This document shows, in pieces, positions 24,319 to 33,555 of a stretch of 64,000 nucleotides of DNA. The notes under the pieces are model-generated. The model worked only from the letters and a program-made list of their open reading frames with translations. It did not search any database and was not told the DNA's origin. The position numbers and the translations under genes are program-made. How positions within the stretch are numbered: the first letter of the stretch is position 1; every line of letters starts with the position of its first letter. Origin of the DNA: Brachybacterium sp. EE-P12 (GTDB taxonomy: Bacteria; Actinomycetota; Actinomycetes; Actinomycetales; Dermabacteraceae); contig NZ_QXCP01000008.1 in NCBI RefSeq assembly GCF_003711805.1, positions 1 through 64,000 on the forward strand. The letters are read 5' to 3'.

Positions 24319-26321
24319 CCGGCCTCCTCGCCCTGCTGCTGACCCTCGTGGTCGTCCTCGCGGCGGCGTACCTGCCCGGGTACGCCGCCGCGCGGATGCT
24401 GCGCGCCTCCCCGCTGCTCGCGCTCGCCCTGGCTCCCGCCGTCGGCGCGGCCATCGCCGGGGTGAGCGCGCTGGCCGCGCCGATGGTCTCCCTGCGCTGG
24501 TCGCTGCTGCCCTTCGCGATCGGCGCGGCCGCGACGCTCGCCGCCGCCGCGGGGATGCGGCGCCTCGGCGCAGTGCTCCCGCCGACGGTGCTGGACGGCC
24601 CGCTCGCACCGCGCGGCGCGCTGCGCCTGCTGCCGGTGTGGCTGACGGGCGCGGTGGCCGTGGCGGTCGTGCCGATCGCCTGGCAGGCGGGGCGCGCGGA
24701 CGCCGTCCTCGAGCGCTGGGACACGCTGTACCACCTCTCGGCGCTGGCCCGGATCCGCGAGACGGGCAACGCCTCGAGCCTCGCGGTCGGCTCGGTCTCC
24801 AACAGCGCCGGGGATCCCACCGCCTATCCGGCGGGCTTCCACGCCCTCGCCTCGCTCGTGCCGGGGGTCGAGATCCCGGTCATGCTCAACGGCGCGGTGC
24901 TCGCGCTGGCGCTCGTGCCGTGGCTGCTCGGGGTCGCGCTCCTGGCCCGTGCCGTGTTCCCGCGCATCGGCTGGGCGCCGGGCGCCGCGGCGCTCGCGGC
25001 GGCGCTGGTCCCGGCCGCGCCGCTGGACGAGTGGATCCATCTCTCGGCGATCCCGAACGCGACGGGCGCTGCCGCGGTCCCGGGGGTGCTCGCCGCCGCG
25101 GTCGCCCTGTGGGGTGCGCTGCTGCCGCGCCTGGGCGGGCGCACGGACCTGCCCGGCGCCGCCGACGCCCCGACGGCGCCGGCGGGTGCCGAGGAGGCCG
25201 CCCCGCCCGCCGCCGAGGAGGGCGTGGCCGGCCCCGGTCCGGTGCGCACCTCCCTCGCACCGCTGGCGGCGCTCGCCGTCGCGGGCCTCGGCCTCACCCT
25301 GCTGCACCCCAACACGGCGTTCACCATGCTGCTGCTGCTGACGGCCCTGACCGCGGTGACCGTCGCGCCGAGCCTGCGCGAGCGCCCCCTGCTGGGCGTC
25401 GTGCCGCTGGTGCTGCTGGCCCCGTACCTGGTGATGACCTACACGCCGCTGGGCGGGCATGTGACCGCCTTCGAGGGCGGTCTGCAGGTCTCGCCGCTGA
25501 CGGCGCTCGGGGAGATCGTGCTGGGACTGCACACGGTGTGGCCGATGGCCTTCGGCGTCGTCCTCGCCGTCCTGTGGTGGCCCGGGCTCGTCCGCGCCGG
25601 CGCACGCCCGTCCTCGCGCTGGCTGGTGGGAGCCTTCGTGGTCGTCGCGGTGCTGTACTACGACGCCGCGATCGACTCCACGGCGAACCTCTCCGCCCTG
25701 TACTACCGCGGCCAGGACCGCATCGCGATGACCCTCGCGATGCTGTGCGCGGTGCTGGTGGTGCCGGGGCTGCAGCTGCTCGGCGAGGCGCTGCGCGCAC
25801 GGCGGGCCGGAAGCGGGATCGGCAGGCCGCTCACGGCCGGGCTCGTCCTCCTCGCCCTCCTCGCGGCGGGCAGCACGGTGCCGACGCGACTGGACGACGC
25901 CGCGAAGAACCTCGTCGCCGACTATCCGGGACGGGGACGCTTCCTGCAGGCCGACGAGCGGGCGCTGTTCGAGGAGCATGCGCCGCAGATGGACCCCGAC
26001 GGCGTGATCCTCGCGAGCCCCTACTCGGGGGCGGCGCACATGTACGCCCTGTACGGCCTGTCCGTGCGGCTGCCCGTGCTGGGCATGTCCTACTCCGAGG
26101 AGGACCGCGACCTGCTGTACGCGACGGAGGACGCCGGCACCGACCCGGCCGCCTGCGCGCTGCTGCGCGATGCCGGCATCCGGTACGTCTACCAGGAGTG
26201 GCGCCCGTACCAGTTCCACAAGACCTCCGACTCGGTGAACCTGGCCGACCAGGGCCTGGGCACCGAGCTGTTCCGCACCAGCCACTCCCGCATGATCGAG
26301 GTGACCTGCGATGCCTCCTGA
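24315..26321 (+). CDS. DUF6541 family multi-pass membrane protein (GT-C-like)
   Basis: A 668-residue protein with about a dozen membrane helices and an extracytoplasmic C-terminal part of about 150 residues. An early loop has RWDTLYHLSALARI followed by TAYPAGFHALASL, a pattern shared with the second DUF6541 protein here (36564-38573: FDSFFHLSAAAFV and YYPVAFDTLAAV). The acidic and His residues in a first periplasmic loop recall GT-C transferases that use polyprenyl-phosphate sugars. The donor could come from the DPM1-like enzyme. Function is not proven. It overlaps both neighbours in the operon. Confidence 0.8.
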   Translation: MTGLLALLLTLVVVLAAAYLPGYAAARMLRASPLLALALAPAVGAAIAGVSALAAPMVSLRWSLLPFAIGAAATLAAAAGMRRLGAVLPPTVLDGPLAPRGALRLLPVWLTGAVAVAVVPIAWQAGRADAVLERWDTLYHLSALARIRETGNASSLAVGSVSNSAGDPTAYPAGFHALASLVPGVEIPVMLNGAVLALALVPWLLGVALLARAVFPRIGWAPGAAALAAALVPAAPLDEWIHLSAIPNATGAAAVPGVLAAAVALWGALLPRLGGRTDLPGAADAPTAPAGAEEAAPPAAEEGVAGPGPVRTSLAPLAALAVAGLGLTLLHPNTAFTMLLLLTALTAVTVAPSLRERPLLGVVPLVLLAPYLVMTYTPLGGHVTAFEGGLQVSPLTALGEIVLGLHTVWPMAFGVVLAVLWWPGLVRAGARPSSRWLVGAFVVVAVLYYDAAIDSTANLSALYYRGQDRIAMTLAMLCAVLVVPGLQLLGEALRARRAGSGIGRPLTAGLVLLALLAAGSTVPTRLDDAAKNLVADYPGRGRFLQADERALFEEHAPQMDPDGVILASPYSGAAHMYALYGLSVRLPVLGMSYSEEDRDLLYATEDAGTDPAACALLRDAGIRYVYQEWRPYQFHKTSDSVNLADQGLGTELFRTSHSRMIEVTCDAS

Positions 26322-27447
26322 GGGCGCGGAGGCGACCCGCACGGGCCCCGACGCGGACGACGTCCCGTCCCCGGCCCCGCCGGCGGCCACGCCGTCGACC
26401 GCGCCACCGGCACCGCGGCGGCGCGAGTACGCGCCGATCCTCGACGTGATCCGCATCGCCGCGATCATCGCGGTGGTCGCCGTCCACGTGATCGCCGATC
26501 ACGTGAGCTCCGACTCACCGCTCGCGGTGCTGCTGCTCCGGGCGCTGCTCGCGGTCGCCGTGCCCGCATTCGTCATGATCTCCGGGGCGCTGAACCTCGA
26601 CCCCGCGGCGATGCGGGACGGCACCGGTGCGTTCCTCGGGCGGCGCCTGCGCCGGCTCGTGCCGGCGACGATCGTGTGGACGGCCGTGTACGTGCTGCTG
26701 TCGATGCAGATCGCACCGGAGCCGCTGAGCGGCGAGGACATCGCCAAGGGCCTGCTGGAGGCCTCGACCTTCCCGCACCTGTACTTCCTGCCGCTGATCA
26801 TCGGGCTGACCGTGATCACCCCGCCGCTGGTCGACCATCTCGCCGTCGACCCGCGACGGGCCTGGGGCGTGGGGGCGGTCGCCGCGGTGTGGGGCGTCGC
26901 CGTGGTCGCCGTCGGCCCGCTGACCGCGGGGCTCATGGCCGAGCCGGTGACGCCGCTGCAGCTCGGCGCGCTCACCTTCTTCCTGCCCTATGCGGGCTAC
27001 TACGTGCTCGGCCGCGCGGCCTGGGCCGCGGCCCCCGGGCGGCGGGGCGTGAGGGTCGCCCTGGCCGTGGTCGGCGCGCTGATGACGGCGGCGACGGTGC
27101 TCGCCTATGCGGCGCCGTGGACCGAGCAGCCGCCGGGCGCGGCGCTGCTGCCGACCTACGTGGCGCCGACGGTGGTGGGCATGTCCCTGTGCTGGGTGAT
27201 CCTGCTGCTGGCCGTCGGCCGCTCCTGGCGCGTGGGCGAGCGCGCGCAGCGCTGGCTGCGCGAGCTCGGCAATGCGACCTTCGGGGTGTTCCTGCTGCAC
27301 TTCGTGGTGCTGCTCCTGCTGCGCGAGACCGGACTGCCGCAGGACTCGGCGGGCGGCCTGCTGCTGCTCGCCGTGATCGTGGCCGTCGCGTCCTTCGCGC
27401 TGGTGCTGCTGGGCCGGCGCGTGCCGGTGGTGCGCGAGATCCTCTGA
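26311..27447 (+). CDS. Membrane acyltransferase (acyltransferase 3/WecH-like)
   Basis: A 378-residue protein. A Pro/Ala-rich N-terminus of about 35 residues precedes ten or so membrane helices. Family signs are YAPILDVIRIAAIIAVVAVHV, with the R and H of the acyltransferase-3 active site, and FPHLYFLPLIIGL. It probably adds acetyl or another acyl group to a sugar of the surface polymer on the outer side. It overlaps the end of the DUF6541 gene by 11 bp and has GAGGTGA upstream as ribosome-binding site. A strong hairpin follows the stop, so it ends the operon. Confidence 0.88.
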   Translation: MPPEGAEATRTGPDADDVPSPAPPAATPSTAPPAPRRREYAPILDVIRIAAIIAVVAVHVIADHVSSDSPLAVLLLRALLAVAVPAFVMISGALNLDPAAMRDGTGAFLGRRLRRLVPATIVWTAVYVLLSMQIAPEPLSGEDIAKGLLEASTFPHLYFLPLIIGLTVITPPLVDHLAVDPRRAWGVGAVAAVWGVAVVAVGPLTAGLMAEPVTPLQLGALTFFLPYAGYYVLGRAAWAAAPGRRGVRVALAVVGALMTAATVLAYAAPWTEQPPGAALLPTYVAPTVVGMSLCWVILLLAVGRSWRVGERAQRWLRELGNATFGVFLLHFVVLLLLRETGLPQDSAGGLLLLAVIVAVASFALVLLGRRVPVVREIL

Positions 27448-27451
27448 GGCA

Positions 27452-27482
27452 CGCCCAGGCCCGGGAGGACCGGGCCTGGGCG
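27452..27482. terminator. Strong bidirectional terminator hairpin
   Basis: A perfect 13-bp stem (CGCCCAGGCCCGG with CCGGGCCTGGGCG) around a 5-nt GAGGA loop. It lies 4 bp after the acyltransferase stop and 23 bp before the end of the convergent GT4 gene. It is the clearest terminator in the window. Confidence 0.8.
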
Positions 27483-27505
27483 CGTCGTGCCCGGAAGGGG
27501 CGGTC

Positions 27506-28708
27506 TCAGCGGGAGGCGGGCAGCGCTCGCAGGACGGCGTCCGCGGCCTGGGCGGCGCAGCCCGCGAGGGAGGCGTGGGCGAGGGTCCACTCCCGCAGGT
27601 GCTCGACCCCGGGCCGGTCCCTCCCCGCGAGGGCGCGGCGCATCGCCTCGGCGACCTCGCCGGCGTCGTGGCCGCAGGCCCAGCCCAGGGCGTTGTCGCG
27701 GATGCGGTCGTGCGCGGCGCCCTCCCCCGCATGGATCACGGGGGTGCCGCAGGCGGTGGCGGCGTAGATCTTCGTCGGCAGCGCGAACTCGTAGCCCTGG
27801 CCGGGGGTGATGGAGGACAGGCCCGCCACGGCGCCGCGCAGCTGCGCGGCGACCTGCGCGGGCGGGATCTTGTCGCGGAACTCGATGCCCTCGATCCCCT
27901 CGCGCCGCACACGGGCCTCGAGCTCGTCGCGGCCCGATCCCTCGGAGAAGAACAGCAGCCGCGCCGCGGGATGCTCGGCACGCACCCGGGCGAAGGCGTC
28001 GACGAACACGCCCGCGCCCTGCCACTCGGAGACGGTGCCGGCGTACACGAAGCACGGCCCCTGCTCCCCGGCGTCCTCCCCCGCCGGGGTGAACGTGTCG
28101 GTGTCGATGCCGTTGCCGACCATGACCAGGCTGTCGCGCGCCCCGATGAGCTCCTCGAGCCGGTGCTGCACCCCGGGCGAGATGGTCAGCACGCGCGCGG
28201 CGCGCCGCCACACCGTCCGCTCGGCCCATCGCACGGCGCCGCGCACGAGGGTCGGCACGCCCTCGACGCTGTCGGTCGCATCGGACCACACGTCGGCCGC
28301 GTAGAAGGTGTACGGGACGCGACGGATCGCGGCGGCGACCATCCCGACCAGCCCCGTCGTCGGCGGCGGCTCCAGCACGAGCGCGTCCATGGGCCGCTGC
28401 CGCAGCAGGCGCAGCGCGAGCGGGAGATCGAAGCTGAGATAGGAGACGTAGCCGCGCACCTGGCCCCGTGCATCGCGCTTCACCGGCCAGCGGGAGACCC
28501 GCCGTCCCCCGACCTCGCTGCTCCGCCGTGCCCCGGGAGCGCGGGTGGTCAGCACGGTCACCTCGGCGCCGGCGCGCTCGAGGGCGTCGACCAGCGCCTC
28601 CTGCCGGAACGCGGCGGCGACGGGCTCGGGCGAGTAGACCCGGGTCGCGACCACGACGTGCGGGCGCCGCGCGCTCCCGCGCCGCGGGGCGGTGCGCGGG
28701 CCGGCCAT
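27506..28708 (-). CDS. Family-4 glycosyltransferase (WbuB/WcaI-like)
   Basis: A 400-residue GT-B enzyme. The N-terminal domain begins HVVVATRVYSPEPVAAAFRQEALVDALERAG. The C-terminal donor domain shows CFVYAGTVSEWQGAG, LLFFSEGSGRDEL and the loop SSITPGQGYEFALPTKIYAATACGTPVI, which replaces the common EX7E motif. It resembles WbuB, the N-acetylfucosamine or related transferase of O-antigen clusters; the sugar is not assignable. The ATG overlaps the 2-epimerase stop (ATGA), so both are one unit. Confidence 0.88.
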   Translation of the reverse strand: MAGPRTAPRRGSARRPHVVVATRVYSPEPVAAAFRQEALVDALERAGAEVTVLTTRAPGARRSSEVGGRRVSRWPVKRDARGQVRGYVSYLSFDLPLALRLLRQRPMDALVLEPPPTTGLVGMVAAAIRRVPYTFYAADVWSDATDSVEGVPTLVRGAVRWAERTVWRRAARVLTISPGVQHRLEELIGARDSLVMVGNGIDTDTFTPAGEDAGEQGPCFVYAGTVSEWQGAGVFVDAFARVRAEHPAARLLFFSEGSGRDELEARVRREGIEGIEFRDKIPPAQVAAQLRGAVAGLSSITPGQGYEFALPTKIYAATACGTPVIHAGEGAAHDRIRDNALGWACGHDAGEVAEAMRRALAGRDRPGVEHLREWTLAHASLAGCAAQAADAVLRALPASR

Positions 28709-29772
28709 CAGGCGCGCTCCCGCAGCGCGTCGACGCTGCGCAGGGAGGCGCTGCCGTCGCCGTAGTGGGCAGGCCGCTCGGCGGACGGGCGGGGGCGGGT
28801 CACGGCGGCGGCGAGCTCGGCGGGGTCGGTGACCAGGCGGTTCCAGTCGCCGCCGAGGGTCTCGACCCATTCGGTCTCGGTGCGGACCGTCGAGCACGGT
28901 GTGCCCAGGAGATACGCTTCCTTCTGCAGGCCGCCGGAGTCGGTGACCACCGCGCTCGCATGCTGGACGGCGTTCACGAGGTCCGGATAGGCGACGGGCT
29001 CGCCGACGTGGACGGCGCCGCCCTCGAGCCGGATCCCGGCGGCCTCGGCCTTCGCGGCCAGGCGCGGGTGGGCGAACAGGGCCAGGGGCAGGTCCAGCCC
29101 CTGCAGCGCCTCGACGATCGCGGCGAGGCGCGCGGGGTCGTCGGTGTTGTCCGCGCGGTGGATGGTCGCGACGGCGTAGTCGGCGGCGGGGTCGATGCCC
29201 GCCGGCAGGGCGACGGGCCGGTCCGCGACGGACTCGGCCACGCGCAGGCACACGTCGGTCATGACGTCGCCGGTGACGAGCGTGCGCTCGGCCAGGCCCT
29301 CGGCGGCCAGGTGCTCGCGCGCCACCTCGGTGGGGGCGAGGAGCAGGTCTGCGGCGTGGTCGGTGAGGACCCGGTTGTGCTCCTCGGGCATGCGGCGGTT
29401 GAAGGAGCGCAGCCCGGCCTCGAGATGCGCGACCCTCAGGTGCATCTTCACGGCGGCCAGGGTGCCGGCGAGGGTGGAGTTGGTGTCGCCGTAGACCAGC
29501 GTCCAGTCGGGCCGGTGCTCCTCGAGCACCTCGTCCATGCCGGCGAGCATCGCGCCCGTCTGGCGCCCGTGGGTGCCCGAGCCGACGGAGAGGTTCACGT
29601 CAGGGGCGGGGATGCGCAGATCGGCGAAGAACACATCGCTCATCGCGGCGTCGTAGTGCTGCCCGGTGTGGACGATGACGTGCTCGACGTCCTCGCGCCG
29701 CGCGGCGGCGTCGGCGATCGCGGCGAGCTTCACGAACTGCGGGCGCGCGCCCACCACGGACAGGATCTTCAC
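28708..29772 (-). CDS. wecB: UDP-N-acetylglucosamine 2-epimerase family (WecB/WbpI-like)
   Basis: A 354-residue non-hydrolysing 2-epimerase. Motifs are VVGARPQFVKLAAI at the start, HTGQHYD, VYGDTNSTLAG, VAHLEAGLRSFNRRMPEEHNR, TIHRADNTDD and TDSGGLQKEAYLLGTPCSTVRTETEWVET. It inverts C2 of UDP-GlcNAc to give UDP-ManNAc; the WbpI variant acts on UDP-GlcNAc3NAcA. Sequence alone does not separate the two, but the Wbp-like genes in the same locus favour either the WbpI role or a shared role. The GTG at 29772 has GAGGAGGAG 8 nt upstream; the longer frame to 29832 lacks similarity. Confidence 0.92.
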   Translation of the reverse strand: MKILSVVGARPQFVKLAAIADAAARREDVEHVIVHTGQHYDAAMSDVFFADLRIPAPDVNLSVGSGTHGRQTGAMLAGMDEVLEEHRPDWTLVYGDTNSTLAGTLAAVKMHLRVAHLEAGLRSFNRRMPEEHNRVLTDHAADLLLAPTEVAREHLAAEGLAERTLVTGDVMTDVCLRVAESVADRPVALPAGIDPAADYAVATIHRADNTDDPARLAAIVEALQGLDLPLALFAHPRLAAKAEAAGIRLEGGAVHVGEPVAYPDLVNAVQHASAVVTDSGGLQKEAYLLGTPCSTVRTETEWVETLGGDWNRLVTDPAELAAAVTRPRPSAERPAHYGDGSASLRSVDALRERA

Positions 29773-29854
29773 GAAGGGGACTCCTCCTCGGCGCGTGCCC
29801 GCCCCTCGGCCGCGAGGACCGTCGTGGCGCACGTGGGGGCCGGGATCTCGCAGG

Positions 29855-29860
29855 TACAGT
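29855..29860 (+). promoter_or_regulatory. Candidate -10 box (TACAGT) in the wecB/GT4 divergent gap
   Basis: TACAGT reads toward the GT4 gene at 29966. A minus-strand TAAGGT (29872-29877) reads toward wecB. Both lie in the most AT-rich part of the 193-bp gap. Confidence 0.3.
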
Positions 29861-29965
29861 GATCGTGCTCCACCTTAGCTGTCGGCCGACCGCACCAGGA
29901 CCCACGCGACACGGCCCGTCCCGCCGGCGCCGCGCCGGCACCGGTCGGTCAGGAACGGATGATGC

Positions 29966-31342
29966 ATGACGTCTCACCAGGGCACGCAGGATCCTCGCGT
30001 CGCCGTCCTCGTCTACAACGACTGCGCGAACGACTCCCGCGTGCTCAAGGAGTCCGCCACCCTGGGCGCCGCGGGATACATCACGCGGATCGTGGCGGTC
30101 GAGCGCCGTGAGAAGGGCTTCATGGCCGGGCGCGAGGCGCTCGCCGCGCACCTCGACCTCGAGCGCGTCCCCGAGTTCGCGATCGAGCGGATCGTGCCCG
30201 CCCTCGCCCCGGTGTGGCGCAACCTGATCCGCCAGGGCGAGGTCGCGGACGCCGCCGCCGTGCCGCCCGCGCGGCCGGCGCCGCCGTCGCCGCTCAGCGC
30301 CGCCGGTCTGAAGATCAGGGCCCTGCGCGCACTGCGCAACGTCGGCGAGCGGGCGTATCGCACGATCGCGCTGGGCACCTACTGGGTCAACGCCACCCGC
30401 TCCGCGCTGCGCTTCTCCCCGGACGTCGTCCACGCCAACGACGGCAACACGCTCGTGCCGGCGATGGCGGTGCGCGCGCTCTCGCGGCGCCGGGTGGGGA
30501 TCGTGTACGACTCCCACGAGCTGTGGCGCCACCGCAACATCCGCCAGGACCGGCTGCTCGCCCCGCTGGTCGAACGACTCTCCGAGACCCTCGGCGTGCG
30601 GCAGGCCGACGCCGTGATCACGGTGTCGCCGTCGATCGCCCGCTGGCTGCAGGAGACGTACTCCCTGGCCGAGGCGCCGTCGCTGGTGCGCAACGTCCCC
30701 GCCGACGGCGAGCTGCCGGACCCCTCCACCGGGGTGCTGCGCGAGCGCGCCGGCCTCTCGCCGGAGCACAAGGTCATCGCCTACGGAGGCCGGATCACCA
30801 CCTCCCGCGGCATCGAGGAGACCATCGCCGCGCTCCCCCACCTGCCCCGGTCGGTGCACTTCGTGCTGCTCGGCTACGGCGAGCCCGATGCCCTCGCCGG
30901 GGTGCGTGCGGAGGCGGAGGCGCACGGCGTCGCCGATCGCGTTCACCTGGTGGGCGCGGTCGCGCCCGACGAGGTCTCCCGCGCCCTGGCCGACGGGGAC
31001 GTCGCCGTCGTGCACGTGCGGCCCGTGTGCCTCTCCTATCGCTTCGCCCTGCCCAACAAGCTGTTCGAGTCGATCCGCGCGGGCCTGCCGATCGCGGCGG
31101 CGGACCTGCCGGACATGCGCGAGGTCGTCGAGCAGCTCGGCGTGGGCGAGGTGTTCCGCGGCACGAGCGCCGAGGACCTCGCCGCCGCGCTGACCGCGAT
31201 CCTCGAGGATCCCGAGCCGTATCGCGAGCGGGCCCGCCGGGCCGCCCCGATGCTGACCTGGGAGCTGGAGGCCGCGAGGATGCTCGAGCTGTACGGGCGG
31301 GTCCTCGAGGGCCGCGACCGGGCCGGGGCGGAGGGCGCCTGA
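29966..31342 (+). CDS. Family-4 glycosyltransferase
   Basis: A 458-residue GT-B enzyme. The N-terminus VAVLVYNDCANDSRVLKESATLGAAGY is a common opening of this subgroup. A Pro/Ala-rich insert lies at about 97-110. The acceptor domain has VVHANDGNTLVPAMAV and IVYDSHELW. The donor domain has VIAYGGRITTSRGIEETIAAL and the loop VRPVCLSYRFALPNKLFESIRAGLPI. The sugar specificity is unknown. Its stop overlaps the start of the next transferase (TGATG), and it is divergent from wecB. Confidence 0.88.
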   Translation: MTSHQGTQDPRVAVLVYNDCANDSRVLKESATLGAAGYITRIVAVERREKGFMAGREALAAHLDLERVPEFAIERIVPALAPVWRNLIRQGEVADAAAVPPARPAPPSPLSAAGLKIRALRALRNVGERAYRTIALGTYWVNATRSALRFSPDVVHANDGNTLVPAMAVRALSRRRVGIVYDSHELWRHRNIRQDRLLAPLVERLSETLGVRQADAVITVSPSIARWLQETYSLAEAPSLVRNVPADGELPDPSTGVLRERAGLSPEHKVIAYGGRITTSRGIEETIAALPHLPRSVHFVLLGYGEPDALAGVRAEAEAHGVADRVHLVGAVAPDEVSRALADGDVAVVHVRPVCLSYRFALPNKLFESIRAGLPIAAADLPDMREVVEQLGVGEVFRGTSAEDLAAALTAILEDPEPYRERARRAAPMLTWELEAARMLELYGRVLEGRDRAGAEGA

Positions 31343-33555
31343 TGCGCGTCACGGCCGTCACCACCTGGTTCCCCACCGAGCTCGCGCCCTCGCGCGGCTC
31401 CTTCGTGGTCCGCGATCTGCACGCGATCGCCCACCACGCCGAGGTCTCGCTGATCCACCTGGTGCCGCCGGCCGACGACGACGGCACGCGCCGGCTCGTC
31501 CACGAGGGCATCGACGTGCTGCGGATCCCGATGGATCCCCGGCGCCCCGACCAGGTGCTCGCGGCCGCGCGCACGCTGCGCAGGGCGCTGCGCGGCGCGG
31601 ACCTCGTGCACTCGATGGCCTTCTCCTCGCTGCTGCCGCTCGCGCTGCGCCGCCCGACGGTGCCGTGGCTGCACACCGAGCACTGGTCGGCGCTGACCAC
31701 GCCGTCCACCCTCCCCGCCGTCGCGCGCGCCGGCATGCCGGCGCTCACCCGTCTGCTCGCCCTGCCGGACCGCGTCACCGCGGTGTGCGAGTTCCTGGCC
31801 CGCCCGATCCGGGAGATCCGCGGCGAACGCGCCACCGCCGTGGTGCCGTGCATCGTCGAGCCCGGGCAGGTCGCACAGCGGAGGGACCGCTCCGACGGCG
31901 CGCTGCGCCTGGTCTCCACGGGCGGGCTGATCCCGCGCAAGGATCCGCTGCTGGCGGTCGAGGTGCTCGCCCGCCTGGTCTCCCAGGGAGTCGACGCGCA
32001 CCTGGAGTGGCTGGGCGAGGGCCCCCTGCGCGGGGCCGTGGAGGAGCTCGCGCGCGAGCGCGGGGTCGAGGGGCGGCTCGCGCTGCCCGGCAGCCGCTCC
32101 TCCGCGGAGGTGCGCGAGGCGCTCGGCCGCGCGGACCTGTTCTTCGGCCCGACCCGGGCGGACAACTTCTTCGTCTCCGCGGCGGAGGCGATCGTCGCGG
32201 GCCGCCCGGTGGTGCTCGGCGCGACCGGCGGTCAGGGCGAGTACGTCGAGCCCGAGGTCGGCGATCTCGTCCCGCAGCAGGACGCGGAGGCGTACGCCGA
32301 GGCGATCCTCTCCGTGGACGCCCGCACCCGCTCGCTCGAGGCGCGCTCGATCGCGGACACCATCGGCGACCGATTCTCGTCGCGGTCCGTCGGCGCCGGC
32401 TACGCCGCCCAGTACGAGCAGCTCCTCCCCCGCCCGGCGGGCGGGGAGGCGACCGCCGCAGAGCGCCCCGTCGAGGTGATCATCGCCTGCCACACGCCCG
32501 AGCGGCCCGTGGGGCGGGCCGTCGCCTCCGTCCTGGACGGCAATGCGGAGCACGCCTGCGTCGCAGTGGTCTGCCACAACATCGCCGCCGAGGAGATCGC
32601 CGAGGCGCTGCGCCCCGGGGACCGCTCCCGGGTGCGGCTGCTCGAGCACCACGACGAGCACCGCAGCGCCTCCGGACCGTTCAACGCGGGCATCGCCTCG
32701 AGCGGGGCGGAGCACGTCTCGATCATGGGATCGGACGACACCCTCGCCCCGGGCGCCGTCGCCTCCTGGCTCGAGGTCGCCCGGCGCACCGGGGCCGAGT
32801 TCGTGATCCCCCGCCTCGCCCTGGGCGAGGCCGGGCGCGGCGTCCCCACCCCGGTGGTGCGGATGCACCGCGCGGGTCTGGTGGACCTCGTCGCCGACCG
32901 GCTCGCCTACCGCTCGGCGCCGCTGGGGCTGATGCGCCGCGCGATGCTCGAGCGCACGGGCGCCTCCCTCGTCGAGGGGGCGACCGTCGGCGGCGACGTC
33001 GCCATGGTCACGCAGCTGATGGCGACCGTTCCCACCGCCTACGACCGCAGCGGACCGCCGTACGTGATCGGCGAGGACGCCGGGGACCGCGTCACCTACG
33101 TGGTGCGCCCGATCGCCGAGCAGCTCGGCTTCGTGCCCCCGTGGCTCGAGGCGGCGTGGTTCACGGCGCTGCCGGCCCGGGCCCGCGCGGCGGTCGGCAC
33201 GAAGATCCTGCGCATCCACGTGTTCGGCGCCGTGTTCTACCGCCCCGCCGAGGAGATCTGGACCGCCTCGGAGCGGGAGGACCTCGCCCGGCTCACGGCG
33301 CTCGTGCTCGAGGCCGCACCCGGCGCAGAGCACCCCCTCTCCCGGGCGGACCGGCGCCTCGCGGACGCGTGCCTGGACCCGGAGGTCCCCGCCCGCGAGC
33401 TGATCGCCGCGGCCCGTGCCCGGCGCCGCCACGGCCGCCCGGCGACTCTCGTCCCCCGCGACCTGGCGTGGGTGCTGCACCGGGAGGCGCCGCTGCGGTT
33501 CATGGCGGCCTCGCTCGCCGTCAAGCACCTGCCCCGCTGGGCGCAGCGCGCCTAG
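31342..33555 (+). CDS. Two-domain glycosyltransferase: GT4 fused to GT2-like
   Basis: A 737-residue protein. Residues 1-365 form a GT-B/GT4 enzyme (VTTWFPTELAPSRGSFVVRDLHAIA; LVSTGGLIPRKDPLLAVEVLARL; donor loop FFGPTRADNFFVSAAEAIVAGRPVV, with the EX7E-like part changed). After a short linker, residues 376-620 resemble a GT2/GT-A domain: VEVIIACHTPERPVGRAVASVL, GPFNAGIASSGAEHVSIMGSDDTLAPGA with the metal-binding DD at 465-466. A helical C-terminus of about 100 residues follows. Two transfers by one polypeptide would fit a polymerising or linker enzyme. The ATG overlaps the upstream stop. Its own stop shares the CTAG at 33552-33555 with the convergent gene. Confidence 0.87.
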   Translation: MRVTAVTTWFPTELAPSRGSFVVRDLHAIAHHAEVSLIHLVPPADDDGTRRLVHEGIDVLRIPMDPRRPDQVLAAARTLRRALRGADLVHSMAFSSLLPLALRRPTVPWLHTEHWSALTTPSTLPAVARAGMPALTRLLALPDRVTAVCEFLARPIREIRGERATAVVPCIVEPGQVAQRRDRSDGALRLVSTGGLIPRKDPLLAVEVLARLVSQGVDAHLEWLGEGPLRGAVEELARERGVEGRLALPGSRSSAEVREALGRADLFFGPTRADNFFVSAAEAIVAGRPVVLGATGGQGEYVEPEVGDLVPQQDAEAYAEAILSVDARTRSLEARSIADTIGDRFSSRSVGAGYAAQYEQLLPRPAGGEATAAERPVEVIIACHTPERPVGRAVASVLDGNAEHACVAVVCHNIAAEEIAEALRPGDRSRVRLLEHHDEHRSASGPFNAGIASSGAEHVSIMGSDDTLAPGAVASWLEVARRTGAEFVIPRLALGEAGRGVPTPVVRMHRAGLVDLVADRLAYRSAPLGLMRRAMLERTGASLVEGATVGGDVAMVTQLMATVPTAYDRSGPPYVIGEDAGDRVTYVVRPIAEQLGFVPPWLEAAWFTALPARARAAVGTKILRIHVFGAVFYRPAEEIWTASEREDLARLTALVLEAAPGAEHPLSRADRRLADACLDPEVPARELIAAARARRRHGRPATLVPRDLAWVLHREAPLRFMAASLAVKHLPRWAQRA

